64,000 nucleotides of DNA from Anagrus nilaparvatae (taxonomy: Eukaryota > Arthropoda > Insecta > Hymenoptera > Mymaridae): the NCBI GenBank assembly GCA_022575985.1, contig JAKSXM010000263.1:11140001-11204000 (forward strand), written 5' to 3'. Both the position numbers and the translations under genes were made by a program. The notes beneath the pieces were generated by a model. The model made no database searches. It was not told the origin of the DNA and worked only from the letters and a program-made list of their open reading frames with translations. Shown here piece by piece: positions 30,916 through 42,942 of this stretch. The first letter of the stretch is position 1, and every line of letters starts with the position of its first letter.

Positions 30916-32737
30916 AACGATGACTGCTGCGACCAGGCTACACGTGAATCTAATACTTCAGAAATTCATAATTTGCCATTGCTAACAGATAATTTTGAAA
31001 CAGCAGAGAATTTGCATATGCAACAAGTTAAAAAAACCTACGCTCCAAAATTTAATTCACATAAAACTAACAACAACAAGAAATCTGTCTCTTGTGCCTT
31101 AAAAGATATTACCAACACCAACTGTACTAACCAAGAAAAAATTCAAAATAATCTTATGTCAAAAGGACTAGAAGATAGGTTGTTTAGGTTGATTAGATTG
31201 TTTAGGAGAAATAGACAATAAAAACCTCTATGATGGAAAAATGTTAATAGACATTCATTATTTCATGAAAGCATTGATTTCAACTTACAGCAATCATAAT
31301 GGTACTTTTGAATGTGGAATTGAAAATTTCAAACTAACTAAGCAGTTAATACAAGGTTTAAAAATTCAAATGACATTTAAATGCTTGATGTGCCACGGAG
31401 TATATACTATTTGGTCAGAAGACCCTAAAAGTAAAATTGATTCTAACAAAGCAGTTGTTGCTGGGGCAGCATGTTCAGGAGTAGGGCGTGAACAGCTAGC
31501 AAAAGTATTTGGAGCTGTAGGCGTCCATTTTCCAACTGATAAAGTATTCACTGACAACGGGATAAAATTGCTGGATCCTTTTTTAATAGCACTTGACAAA
31601 TGCATCAAAGAAGCTGCCGAAGAAGAATTTGTAATTGCTCAAGAAGCTGGTAAAGTAAAAGATGGAAAAGCAAGAATAACAGTTGAAGTAGACGGTTTTT
31701 GGGGAAAAAGAAGTTATGGGACTAATTATAATTCAAAATATGGAATCGTTTTAATTCTTGGTTTTGTGACGAAAAAAATACTTTTTGTTGGAATTTTCAA
31801 TAAGTATTGTACGATATGCTCCAGGGCACGAAGTGCAGGCGTAAAAGTAAGAGAGCACTTTTGCTTTAAAAATTTTGATGAAGATAAGCCGTCGACACTA
31901 ATGGAAGCATTCGGACTTCTTGAAGGATTTATAGATAGCGTTTATCAGAATCTTATATATGAGATATTTGTTGGCGACGGTGACAGTAATTTTTATCCAA
32001 CTCTGATAAAAAAGAATCCTTATGCAGAATATAAAATCGTACCTAAAAAAATTGAATGCTATAATCATATGCTTCGAAATATATGTCGAAGTATGTATTT
32101 AATAGCAGCTCAAACAGATTATAAATTTTTGTACGATTCAGAATTTAAAAAATATCGAAACTTAATTGAAAAAAATGTTTTACATATTCGTCGCTTAATC
32201 GAAGAGTCTGTCAGTTATTGGCAAGGAGTCAATAAATCAGATTTTATAAAAAAAAGAGCACTACAGAGTAGAATAGAAATTTTATTTCTCCATCAATTAG
32301 GGGATCACACTCAATGTAAATATGAATTTAATGAGCAAGAGATTCATCAATATGAGTGTTTCAGTTTAGTTGTAAGTAGTGAATGCCTTCATGATAAAGA
32401 AAGATTACATTTTTTTGGTTTGTTTCAAAGAGTCGAGAGACTTTTAAAGGAGCTTGGTCACAAATCTGAAAGCCTTCTGAAAAAATTAACAACCAATATG
32501 ACAGAGTCGGCTAATAATATAATGTGTATGATGTTAGATAGCAAAAGAACATTCCTTGGTGGTCGTGATCTAGTTCACCTTAAAGGTATGTGCGGTGCCA
32601 TTCAGCATAATACACAAGAAGTTATAGGATGCTTTTATAAAGCTTTAAATGAAAATATTCCTAATGCAGCCCGAAAATTTGGCAAGACCAGACAAGCCAA
32701 GGTTGCAAACAATAGAAACCAGGGAACAAACAGATAA
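30916..32737 (+). CDS. Mutator-like (MULE) DDE transposase, exon 3, with a frameshift near 31190
   Basis: Exon 3 begins after a TTTTTCAG acceptor at 30915. It reads in the exon 1-2 frame to a TAA at 31219-31221; the transposase core continues one frame over, from about 31206 to 32737. A short duplicated TTGTTTAGG motif sits at the junction, suggesting an indel. Numbering from the ATG at 31241, Cys residues in FKCLMC open the domain. VEVDGFWGKRSYG (D151) is the first catalytic Asp in its RNase H-like strand, followed by a YCTIC pair. FVGDGDS (about 244-249) supplies the second Asp, followed by an ECYNHM block. TNMTESANN carries the probable catalytic Glu. This order fits animal Mutator-like transposases, which cut and reinsert the element in the nucleus. 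All acidic residues are present; the gene is broken only by frameshifts. TIRs were not found. Confidence 0.75.
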
Positions 32738-33711
32738 GCCATGCCGTAAAAGTTATGCTGCTAAAGCAGACAAGAATTATGGAGCGAATTGTGAGGTTCT
32801 GGAATTGACGCCAGAGGAAATCGAATATAACAAGAGTCAAGTAATACGAAATTTGCTGAAAGAGCAATTAGCCCGTGAACACAATGAAGAAATAACAAGA
32901 ACTCAATTTGAATCAGGTAATTGGAGGGTACTGAGAAGCAATATGATAACTGCTGGCAACGCTGGTGAAATTTGCAAATTAAGAAATAGTACGTCTCGTA
33001 AAAGAATCGTAACATCAATGTTGTATGGTTCAGTGGAACCTAATGATGCAATGAAACACGGTATTCGTTATGAACCAGAAGCAAGACGTGCATTATTATC
33101 AAAACTACGTCAAGACTTTAACTGTGACGATATTGATATTCAGCTCAGTGGGCTACATATTGATGAAGAGTACTATTGGTTAGGTGCTTCTCCTGATGGA
33201 ACTTTAATAGATCCTACAAGCTGTATAAGTCAAAGAACAGGTGTCAACGGTCAAAAAGGATGCGTTGAAATAAAATGTTTGTATTCAGTAAAAGATAATA
33301 TATTATCAGATGCATACAGTGCCGGCGCAACTGAGTTAAAAAAAATATTTGTTTCAAAGGAGCTTAATGAGATAAAGAAGGATCACAAATATTATTATCA
33401 AATCCAAACGCAGGTGAGAGCAACGAATACAAATTTCTGCGTTTTTTGCGTTTGGACGTTTGTTGATTTAAGGTACATAATTGTTGAAAGGGATGATCAC
33501 TTTATATCACAAATGATAAATACTTTAGAAAAATTTTGGAACGACACATTACTTATTGAGTTATCAAAAAGAAATTATTGGCATGACTTGCCAATTGAAA
33601 ATCCAGAATACGTAAACGTAGCTAAAAAGAAAAGAACAAAAAAGAAGCAAATTGAGGACAATAGCGAAAATAATAACCAAGATAATAATGATGATAATGT
33701 AGCGACAGGTG

Positions 33712-33751
<40 letters not shown>

Positions 33752-34385
33752 CACAGGGGATCATCACTTAGATATTGATTACATTTCTAATACTAAGCAG
33801 TTTTACGAAACCCGAGATTTGGAAGTAAACCCAACATACCGTGTTCTCGAAAACGACTTTGATATTAATGACAAAATGCTAGATTTTATAATAAGAATTG
33901 TAATTCGAGAATACCCCCAGTTGCACTGTGAGTATGTCTTTTATTGTCAAAATGCTAATCTAACCAACCCAGTCCCTGAATCATGTACAGAAAGTGTACA
34001 AATTATTGGAGGGTTAGCCACTGGCCATTGGCGGACATTACACTACAATGTTGTTAATGACGTGCCTGAAATATTTATTTATGACAGTCTAAATTGTGAT
34101 ACTCCGTTAAATGTAAAAAATAAAGAACTATCGGACTTTGAGAAAAATTACATAAGAAAAAAGTATCCAAAAGTTAACATTAATAATGTAACTTTTATAC
34201 AAATGAGGCAGAAACAGCCTGATAATCATAGCTGCGGTGTTTATTCAACAGCATTTTTAATCTCACTACTTCAACATAGAGATCCATCAAATATTACATA
34301 TTCAAATGTAGCTACTTTGAGAAGACACTTTCAAATGATTTTGGATACTGAATATTTAATCCCATTTCCAGAGATAACTCAGTAA
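32649..34385 (+). CDS. YqaJ-type exonuclease fused to a Ulp1-type (C48) cysteine protease
   Basis: A 578-codon frame overlaps the transposase end by 89 nt in a different frame. Real coding probably begins near residue 30, and the upstream part is overlap. Residues about 82-290 form a lambda-exonuclease/YqaJ nuclease: a GIRYEPEAR helix (E142), GASPDGTL (D183), VEIKC (E207, K209) and YYYQIQTQV (Q251, Q253) match the catalytic set. A linker of about 35 Asp/Asn residues and a run of His follows (about 340-374). Residues 395-575 resemble a SUMO-protease fold: GHW (H461), IYDS (D480), RQKQPDNHSCGVYS (Gln and C530). A nuclease acting on DNA ends next to a transposase, plus a deSUMOylase-like protease, suggests factors for excision, processing or host evasion; that is inference. 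The overlap is most simply a frameshift in one former polyprotein. Two ORFs or programmed frameshifting are alternatives. Confidence 0.8.
33715..33752 (+). repeat. (CAT)n microsatellite encoding a poly-His run
   Basis: About 13 consecutive CAT codons lie between the nuclease and protease domains, bounded by near-duplicate GGTGATCAT/GGGGATCAT motifs. The length is likely polymorphic. Minus-strand poly-Met ORFs are its shadow. Confidence 0.9.
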
Positions 34386-35690
34386 GGCTATAAAAAATTA
34401 TGATGGTTCTGTAATTAAATATGTTAATTATGAATTTTCTTTGTTAATCAAAGTCATTAAGTATTATAATAATTGTTATATTGTCATAACGTTTTACTTA
34501 TTTAATAAATTTCATAAAAATAAAATTTATTTATTGTTATTTGGGATTGTAAATAATGATAACCAAAAATTTTTCAATATGTAAATGAGAAAAAAAATAA
34601 AATTTTTGTTTATATTATTTATTTATGTACTTTTCTCAAAAAATAAAGCACCAAAAAGGGCTATATAAAATGAATATAAAGTAAATATAACCTCCTGTCA
34701 AATTTCAGTATAATTTAAAATTGAAGTCGTGGTTGCCGTTTTCCAGTCAAAAGCCACATTTTTTTTATTTCAATTTCGGCAAAACTTTAAAAATTTTTTT
34801 GAAAGGTAAAATTACAATTTTTTTTTATTTTTATTATAGCTTTTAAACTATAAAAACGATTGTTTAGCAAATATCAATAATCATATAATTTACTTTTAAT
34901 AATTTTACGTATAAATTATCGCTTAAAATAGTATAAAAAACAATTAAAATCATGTGTGGTTGGAGTACCTTGAATTTTAATTTATACGGGCTTATTTAAA
35001 AGGACTTTATTTTGTGGGAAATTGACATATGTATTAATTTAATAGAATGTCAAATTAAAAATTTTTATCCTTATTTAGAATCAGTTCCTTTGTTTGTATT
35101 CCTATGAAATCGTTCTCATTATAATATGAATCTTTCCAAATTAAACACGACAAAAGTAAAAATAAAAAGTCACACCAATTTTATGTAAGTGATTTTCGAA
35201 TTTGGCCTCCTTTTTTTAAATTCAAAAATTAGTCTCATATTATAGGTCTGTTCTTTTTTTCCCAAAAAAGTTAACCTGGAGCAAAACTGGGGTAAAACTA
35301 AACAGAACGCGCGTTCTTTTTCATGGCCGTAATTCAAAAAGCAAAACATTTTTTTGGGATAAAATTCTTTTACTAAAAATTAAATGTCAAAACATGTTTA
35401 ATATAACTTTTTATCGATAACAGTAAATAATCTATTATTTAAAATAAATAAAATTAATAAAAATTTAAATAAAATACAATCTAACCTACAAAATGTTTGA
35501 AATGAGCGCGTTTTTTTTCTCTGTTTAACTCCAGTTCTACTTTTTCGGGTAAAAAAGAACAGACCTTATAATTGCAAAAAGATATAAAAATACGCTGCCA
35601 ACTAGCTGGCACTAAGGTTCCTCAAACAATGAGCTTAATACATCAATATGCCACTAATATCACCGATTACAACAATGCAATCATAAATAC
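34386..35690. other. 3' flank of the Mutator-like gene
   Basis: AT-rich and noncoding. Candidate AATAAA signals occur shortly after the stop (about 34504 and 34521). No TIR matching the 5' flank was recognised by eye. Confidence 0.45.
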
Positions 35691-36390
35691 ATTTCTCTCC
35701 TAATTCCATAATAGTTGTGAAATATCACCGGTTACAATATTTTCAGATATTAGTACTTTCATGGAATTAAATGAGGTATTACAATTTTTTAATTTTTTAA
35801 TTTTTTTAATTTAGAGAAAAAATTTTTGAAAAAATTCGGTATCAGATCCAAAAAATTACTATAAACGAACTTTCTAAAACTAGTACTCTCATAGAAATAA
35901 ATTAGGTACTACGTCCAAAAATAAAATAAAATTTGGTATTTTTTGCATTTTTTTGTGACGAAAATTTTGTGAAAAAAATTTTCAAAAAATGAATTATCAG
36001 ATATGAAATATTGAGTGAAAATCATTCTTTCAAATATAAGTACTTGTATGGAAATAAATGAGGTATTACAAAAAAAAAAAAAAGAAAAAAAGTAGTTGAG
36101 ATTTTTTAATAAAAAAATGTTTGAAAAAAAAATTAGGTCTGATAAAAATTTTAGAAAAAAAATATCACCGGTTACAATATTTTCTGTTATTAGTACTTTC
36201 ATGGAATTAAATGAGGTATTACAAAAAAAAAAAAATATTACAGTTTTTTTAATTTTTTTGTTTTTTTAAGTTTGAGAAAATAATTTTTGAAAAAATTCGG
36301 TTTCAGATCCCAAAAATTACTATATAATCAAATTTTCTAAAACTAGTACACTCATAGAAATAAATTAAAATACAAAAAACTCGAAATAAT
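35690..36390. repeat. Duplicated module with TTAGTACTTTCATGGAATTAA
   Basis: The sequence from ATATCACCGGTTACAATATTTT through AATTAAATGAGGTATTAC, then ATTCGGTATCAGATC and a CTAAAACTAGTAC block, occurs at 35715-35900 and again at 36160-36370. A shorter version lies between them. It is noncoding; the minus ORF at 35909-36202 is an artefact. Confidence 0.65.
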
Positions 36391-39300
36391 GGCTAAAAAG
36401 TTTGGTTATTTAAAATAAATACTGCCCACGCTACTGGACAAAAACTGAAAGTGTCTTACAAAAAACAAAATTTATCCTAAATTTATCAGTCCAAAACATA
36501 AAAAATAATTATCCGATAGGGCTAAAAATGACTGGACATATTTAGGGGCTGTTCTGACTTTACGTATGTGTAAATGTAACATTTTTTGGCAAAAATTTCC
36601 TTGCACTAATACTCCGAAGGGGTTCATTTTTATAAAAATTTTTATTTTATGTTTTTATCATAAAAAACAATAATTAATCGATTGGATAAGTTTTTTCACC
36701 TCCCCCCAAAAATACAATTAGCAAAATACAAGTTACTTCAAGTATCCGCTATTTGACCCAAATTAGTATTTTGTGATTTTACCTCCTTTGCTGTATTATT
36801 TGTAGTATAATTACCATCCAAGGCGAAGCGGAGGATATTAAACTGCAATTTGGGTCATTCTTTATTTATGAACAAGAGTCATATACGAAATTCTATTTGG
36901 TTGGTTTTTTAGTTTATAAAAAAATATTAGACACGTATTTTTTTATTTTTTATTTAAACAATTTTTAACCGGTAATATAAAGAGTTAAATAAATTACGCG
37001 TGACGTCACAATCCAGATTCCCTATACTTTTAACATTGCGTTTTATGTACTGTGACGTCATGGTTCCCCCACTACTAGTATTTTAGCTACTTTAATTAAT
37101 AATTACTCCGGCATTTTTAATTTTTATGAAAAATAAAAAAATACGTGTTGAATATTTTTTTATATATTTTCAGAATATCAAAAAATCTCGATAGCATTAG
37201 ACAACCCTATTAGTCTCATGCAAAAGAATATATATATTTTTTTATAAAAAAAATCATCAAAATTTTAAAATCACTTTAAACAATGTCTGGATAATTTAAC
37301 ATTCAATTTCCTTAATTCCATGGTAAAATAAAAAGTAAAAAGTTGTATAGACTTTTTTAAGTAAAAACACTTATTACGTAATTTTTATTTAATTAAAAAG
37401 AACTTTAGTTAATTGTTGCAAAATGGATATTTTATTGATATTTTATTGATATAATTAAAATAAACTCTGCGTTAACATTAATAAATAAAAAATACTTTAA
37501 ATAAATGTAGACCAAAAAAAAATTCTTGTGAATTTGAGCTCCGGACCTTCCCAGAGATTTGAGACTGTGTCTGTAAACTTGTCAACTAACCAGGTTAACA
37601 AAGTGTTAGACTAAATGTTTAAACGCCTAGTTAAGCAGAAAAAGTAAATATTTATTTTATTTTTAATATAGTTTTGTTATTCCTTTTGCTCAAGATTTTA
37701 ATAATTTTAATTAGAATTAGGTTTAAATTTTTTTCATTTACACAAGAAAAAAATAGAATAGTTCTAATACAAATAAATATCGATTTTACTCGATTTTCTG
37801 GATTTGGTACCTAATTTTTTTTCTCAAAATTTTTTGCACTATAAAATAAATAAATCACCAAAAATTTAATTTCTTTTTGGACGTATAACACCTCATTTTT
37901 TTAAATGGGAGTCCTGTTTCAGAAAATTTGTTATAAATGGATTTTAAGGATTTGATGCCCAATTTTATGACAATTTTTCTCCCAAAATTTTCAATGGGAG
38001 TCCTAGTTCCAGAAAATTTGTTATAGCTGGATTTTATGGATTTGATACCTAATTTTATGAAAATTTTTTTCCCAACATTTTTTGTATCAAAAAATTAAAA
38101 AAAACAAGGATTAATTATTTTCATTTTGGAAGCAATACCCGGAATAGTAATTAATATGGCTCGTGACAAGAAAAAAAAAGAGACAGCGATTTGGGGAATT
38201 ATGGGGGCATTCCTTTTTTCTGGCATTAAAGCATCATGAATTAAGGTAAAAATCAAAAATATGGAAATAATAGAAAGTTTCTTATTTTACCCGGTGTTGT
38301 CAGTTCTCTACCAATATCAAAAATTAAGTTTATCTCTGGTTATATATACACTAGTTCTATTGTTTCTTTAAAACCGGTTTATAATGCATACATTATTTTT
38401 TTCGGAATATAAACAAAATATAAGCGTAGTTCCATTATATTAGCATAATGGGAAACACTATTATAAAATAATATACCTATACATAATTATATACTGTTAT
38501 ATTTTATTATATTAACCCCAAAATGAGCCAGGCCTGGCCGGCTTGCCCTGCAATCTATGTTCTGCTAGTATTTTTTTTCGCTCAAATTAATTTAGTTTAC
38601 TTTATCAGTTTAATCAAAATACAATTTCATTGAATCCGATCTACCCCCCCCCCCTGGGTTATTTTGAAATAATAACAAAAATTTCGTGTTTTTGAATAAA
38701 AAACCAAACAATTAGTATGTACTGCTTCTATGTATTTTTGGAAGTTATATAATTTTGTAAGAATGAAGACATCAAAATATCTGTATCATTTTTATAGGAA
38801 ATTTTATGGTTTACAAATTTAGTGATATAAGATTTTACCATGAGTACATATAACGGTTTTTCAGAAATTTTGAAAAATCGCGTTTAAAGCGTAGATCGCG
38901 CGGTATGTGACGCGCGTCCAACTAATCAAAAACTTCAGCGGCGTTTAAATTTTGACCCCTAAAAGATACAAGATTATCGTGACATTTTTTTCGGAAATTT
39001 TAAGCAAAAAATATTTCACATATTTTTTCTCTAAAATTAATTACATAGCCGATACAGGCAAAAAACTGAAGAAAATGCCAATTCACCAAATTTTTGCTTA
39101 CATCTTTGTAAATTCGCAAAAAGGACCTCCAGATTCGAATTCAGCATATCGAAATATAATACAAAAAATTCATACCCCTAAAATTCCAGTAACGTCTCAT
39201 GGGCACAGAAACCCCTGTTAGTACCGGAGTACGCTTTTAGTATAAAAATAAAAATAGTGCAAAATTTTATTTTAGATGATAAAAATAATAATTTTATGTA

Positions 39301-39600
39301 ATTAATCTAATTTTTTCATATAATAAATAAATATCTATAATTACAAGTTAGAGTAATTTTTTAATTTTAGAGTCAATTTTAAATTGACATCTAAACTTTT
39401 ATACATAAAACTCCAAATTGCACAGTCGCATGAAGTCTTCATGGATCTTAGCATGCTCTAAGATGCATTTTTTATGCGTGACATAGCCCTTGTCTTGTGA
39501 CACACTGGTATTTTTTCGATTCTCTAGAGAACACATATACACATCATTTTTACTTTGTTTTTACTAAATACCAATTCGCTCCTCTATACATGAAGACTAG
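36391..39600. other. Noncoding repeat-rich interval
   Basis: No gene is supported. Seen here: a third copy of the GCGGAGGATATTAAACTGCA unit at 36825-36880; a second copy of the GTGACGTCA family at 37000-37200 (compare 14640-14830); and a tandem pair of units with ATGGGAGTCCT and AGAAAATTTGTTATA at 37900-38050. Around 37540-37620 (minus) is a weak tRNA-like segment whose B box is not good enough to call. Confidence 0.45.
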
Positions 39601-40072
39601 CCCTCTACAGTGAGTTTTTTATCCTCGTTTCCGGGCACCGTTCAACGCCTTCAACGTCGTAGTGACCGACCACGTGTTCTGTTATATATAAAAAGTAAAC
39701 CATCCACTTTTTTTTGTTCATAACAAAAAAAAATTTACATTGTTTAATTAATAAATATTAAAGTGTTTAATTAATTTAACAAACATTATCAGAATATGTG
39801 TTTTGGTGACTATTATAGTGTGATTATAATCAAGTACATATTATAGTTGAGTTAGTTTGTGTAAAGTATCGCAACGTAACCTACATTAGAATTTTTGTTT
39901 ATTAATATAATATAGGATTGAATTTTTAAAGTTGAATCCAATAAGTATATAAATTAAAATTTATTTTTATAAAAATAAAATAAACTATTTTGAGAGAAAA
40001 TGGGAGACTGAAGCTGATTTTTATGTTATTAATATTAATGTATAATATATAAAAACTGTGGTGAAGGAAAGA

Positions 40073-40552
40073 ATGTGGGATAATTTAAATGTAAGTTAAA
40101 AACCTTTAATTATTTATTAAAAAGAGATAATAATAAGGGTTTAACATTTCACAAATTTAGAAATATCATGAATATGATACATCGCAATGGGTTATAGAGA
40201 AAAATATAATGAAAATGTCACCTGGAAAAAAAGATTTTTCTTTTTTAGAATCATTTGAAGGAGAAATTTTTGATGAATTGGAAAAATTTAAGTGCATAAG
40301 TAAGTTGAATAAAATTTTGAAAAATTATCTGATTAAAATCAAAAGCAAACTTGTTTTTCAGATTTGCTGGCCCTCGAGGTTTATTATATCATGAATTTAT
40401 TCTGGATACTCCATTCTAAAAGGAAGTATGTCAGATTTAAATACTGTAATGAGGAAATTGGTTGGTATCGCATCAGCGTTTTGTACTCAAATATAGATAA
40501 TGTTAAGACATTCCTTGTATACCTTTTTATTGAATTATTGGCCAATAATTAA
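40073..40552 (+). CDS. Weak candidate three-exon gene, about 115 codons
   Basis: Possible exons are 40073-40090 (ATG, donor GTAAGT), 40161-40299 (acceptor AAATTTAG, donor GTAAGT) and 40362-40552 (acceptor TTTTTCAG, TAA stop). The splice signals are good and phases agree. Exon 2 looks protein-like (KMSPGKKDFSFLESFEG). Exon 3 read in phase is hydrophobic. However, another frame of exon 3 gives an equally plausible stretch (FAGPRGLLYHEFILDTPF) before a stop, so this may be a decayed gene whose true frame is lost. No family recognised. Confidence 0.35.
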
Positions 40553-42942
40553 AGGAAAATAGCATACATGGATGTTATTTTTACAAAACAGTTAAGAGTA
40601 AGTGCAAAACATTTATAAAATAAATTTATTTCATTTATCTTAAATTTTGTTTGTAATTATAAATAAATTTTAATTTCATTTATACAAACAAGTGCTGGAT
40701 TAAGTATTAACGTCATCACATTCAAATGAGTGGAAACTTTTAGGGAAACAAACAGGACAGGCCTGACGTAAGCCCAAAATGGAACACGGTCACTCAGATG
40801 GTTTACAGACACAACTGGTTATGTCAATTCAAATCAGATGGCTATACATGGTTTGTCTTATGGTGGTTACTTCTGTTTCATAGGACTTTTTCAATACCCA
40901 TATGTGTTCAAAGTATGTAAAAAAATAAATTGATATACAATGAATTTGCACTGTTTATGTGTATGTATTTTTTTTTTAATTTTAGTTGACGATTGCTGGT
41001 GCACCTGTAACTTCTGGGCATTTTCGATACCAGTTATACCAAGCGATACATGATAATGCCTCAAAATAATCTTAATAACAATTTTGATTTTATTAATTCT
41101 GTTGTGCAATAAAAAAACTAATATTATCATGTCAATATTATAGGCAGCCTACAAATTTTTAATATTATTACGCCTTATTTGACCAAAACAAACATGAATT
41201 ATAATTTTTTAATGCTTTTGACATGTATTCTACTTTTAGTGTTGATAACTTTTTTATAAGCAAGGTTTTGTGCTCGGATCAAACTTTCAGCAAGACTTGA
41301 ATCAAAATTGTAAATTCAATATTTATTAATTGGTTTAAAATTTTAATTTTTGTTTAAATATAAAATAAAATATAACATAATATATTATAAAAAATTTGTA
41401 AGTTGCTTAGACTATTGACATAATAATTTTGATCGTATTCTATTAAATTTTGAAGAAAAATAGCGTTTTCCTATCAGTAATATAAATATAGTGCATAAAT
41501 TTGTAATTTAATTATATTGTATTTCAGATAATATACTAAAACGAATTATAAATTTTAAATCAGTCTGATAAGTATACCATACGAACTGTTGATTACAACT
41601 TCTTTCCCAAGTGTGGCTTTGTACTCGAATAATACTTTCAGCAAAAACTTAATTTTTTATTAACCAGACTGACTTAAATTTTTAATTTTTATTTACTGTA
41701 GTATTACCTAAAATCAACCTAAAAAACGAAAAAAGATCTGTTTAGATATAAAGGCCATGATAATATGTATTTAATAAAATGATTGCTTCATAATCACTTC
41801 ATAAGTTTGAAACTAGCTTTCATATAATTTAATTGCTACATAAAATATATTTATAAAATTTCTGTAAGACCAATATTTTACTCAGATACCTTGGTCAAAT
41901 ATTAAATTGATATATTTTTATATGCATATAAAGTATAATATTTCTGTGAAAACAGTATGGTATTTAGATATATTGGCCAAAAATTGGAAATAAAGTAGTA
42001 AGCAAAGATTATTTTTTTGCCATTTACTAGAATAAATTTGGCTTTTGAATTAGTCAAATTAGTATTTTAGCTTTAAATTTTTGGCATCATTTTATCTTGT
42101 ATAAGTCCAAAAGCAACGTTATATGCAATAAAATGCTGATTAAATAACATTGCTGTAAGACCAAAAAAATTATTTATACAGGGTGTCTACTACCTGGAAA
42201 AATAGGGAAAACGCAGAGAATTTAATTTCACCCTGGAAAACCCTGGAAACCCAGGGAATTCATTGAAAAACTTTGGCATGCTAATAATGTTAAAAATGTT
42301 ATAAGACGAAATTTTTGTTCATGTATTTCGCCTACATAATTTGCATTCAAAATTAATATTGCACAAAATATAAATTATTTATTCATGTGCATCAAAAAAG
42401 CTATTATTAAAGTTCATAAGTTCTTTTATCGAAATCAAACTCAATTTACTGAAATATTTTTATATATTACAAATTTTTCATAAATGCACAAATTACTTAA
42501 TATCATGATGGGAAAACTCTTATTTTTTATTTTTAAAAAAATATTTTTTTTTTTACCGCAGCACACAGTGGCGCAAAAGTCACTTTTAAAAAAGTCACGT
42601 GGTCCGAAATTCTCTTAATAAATCTTTAGAATAAATATCAAAAAATAAATACAAATATTTAAATGAATTTAAAACTTTGGTTATAACTTTTTAAAAACAT
42701 CAGTTAATTTTTATATACAGAATCAATCCGAATCGTTTTTAAACTATTTTATTTTCTCATAAAGTAAAACCATTTTTACCAACATATAGCCAATAATATG
42801 ATTATAAGAACTCTTCTAAATTATTTTCATAAACTTATATTTCAGATAAATATTATTAATACTTAAACCAACATAAACTTAAAAATTATTTATTTATTTA
42901 TTTTAAAAATAAAAAACATATACGTTATAATAAATGATAATG
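40553..42942. other. AT-rich noncoding interval
   Basis: No coding region or bounded element could be supported. Around 42180-42260 is a small patch with repeated CCCTGGAAA motifs (CTGGAAAAA, CCTGGAAACCCAGGGAA). Confidence 0.45.

Noticed and set aside
33564..33767. Minus-strand ORF with a poly-Met run
   Set aside because: It is the reverse complement of the poly-His CAT microsatellite within the nuclease-protease gene.
37540..37620. Second tRNA-derived SINE head on the minus strand
   Set aside because: Only weak A-box resemblance, no acceptable B box and no flanking duplication found.
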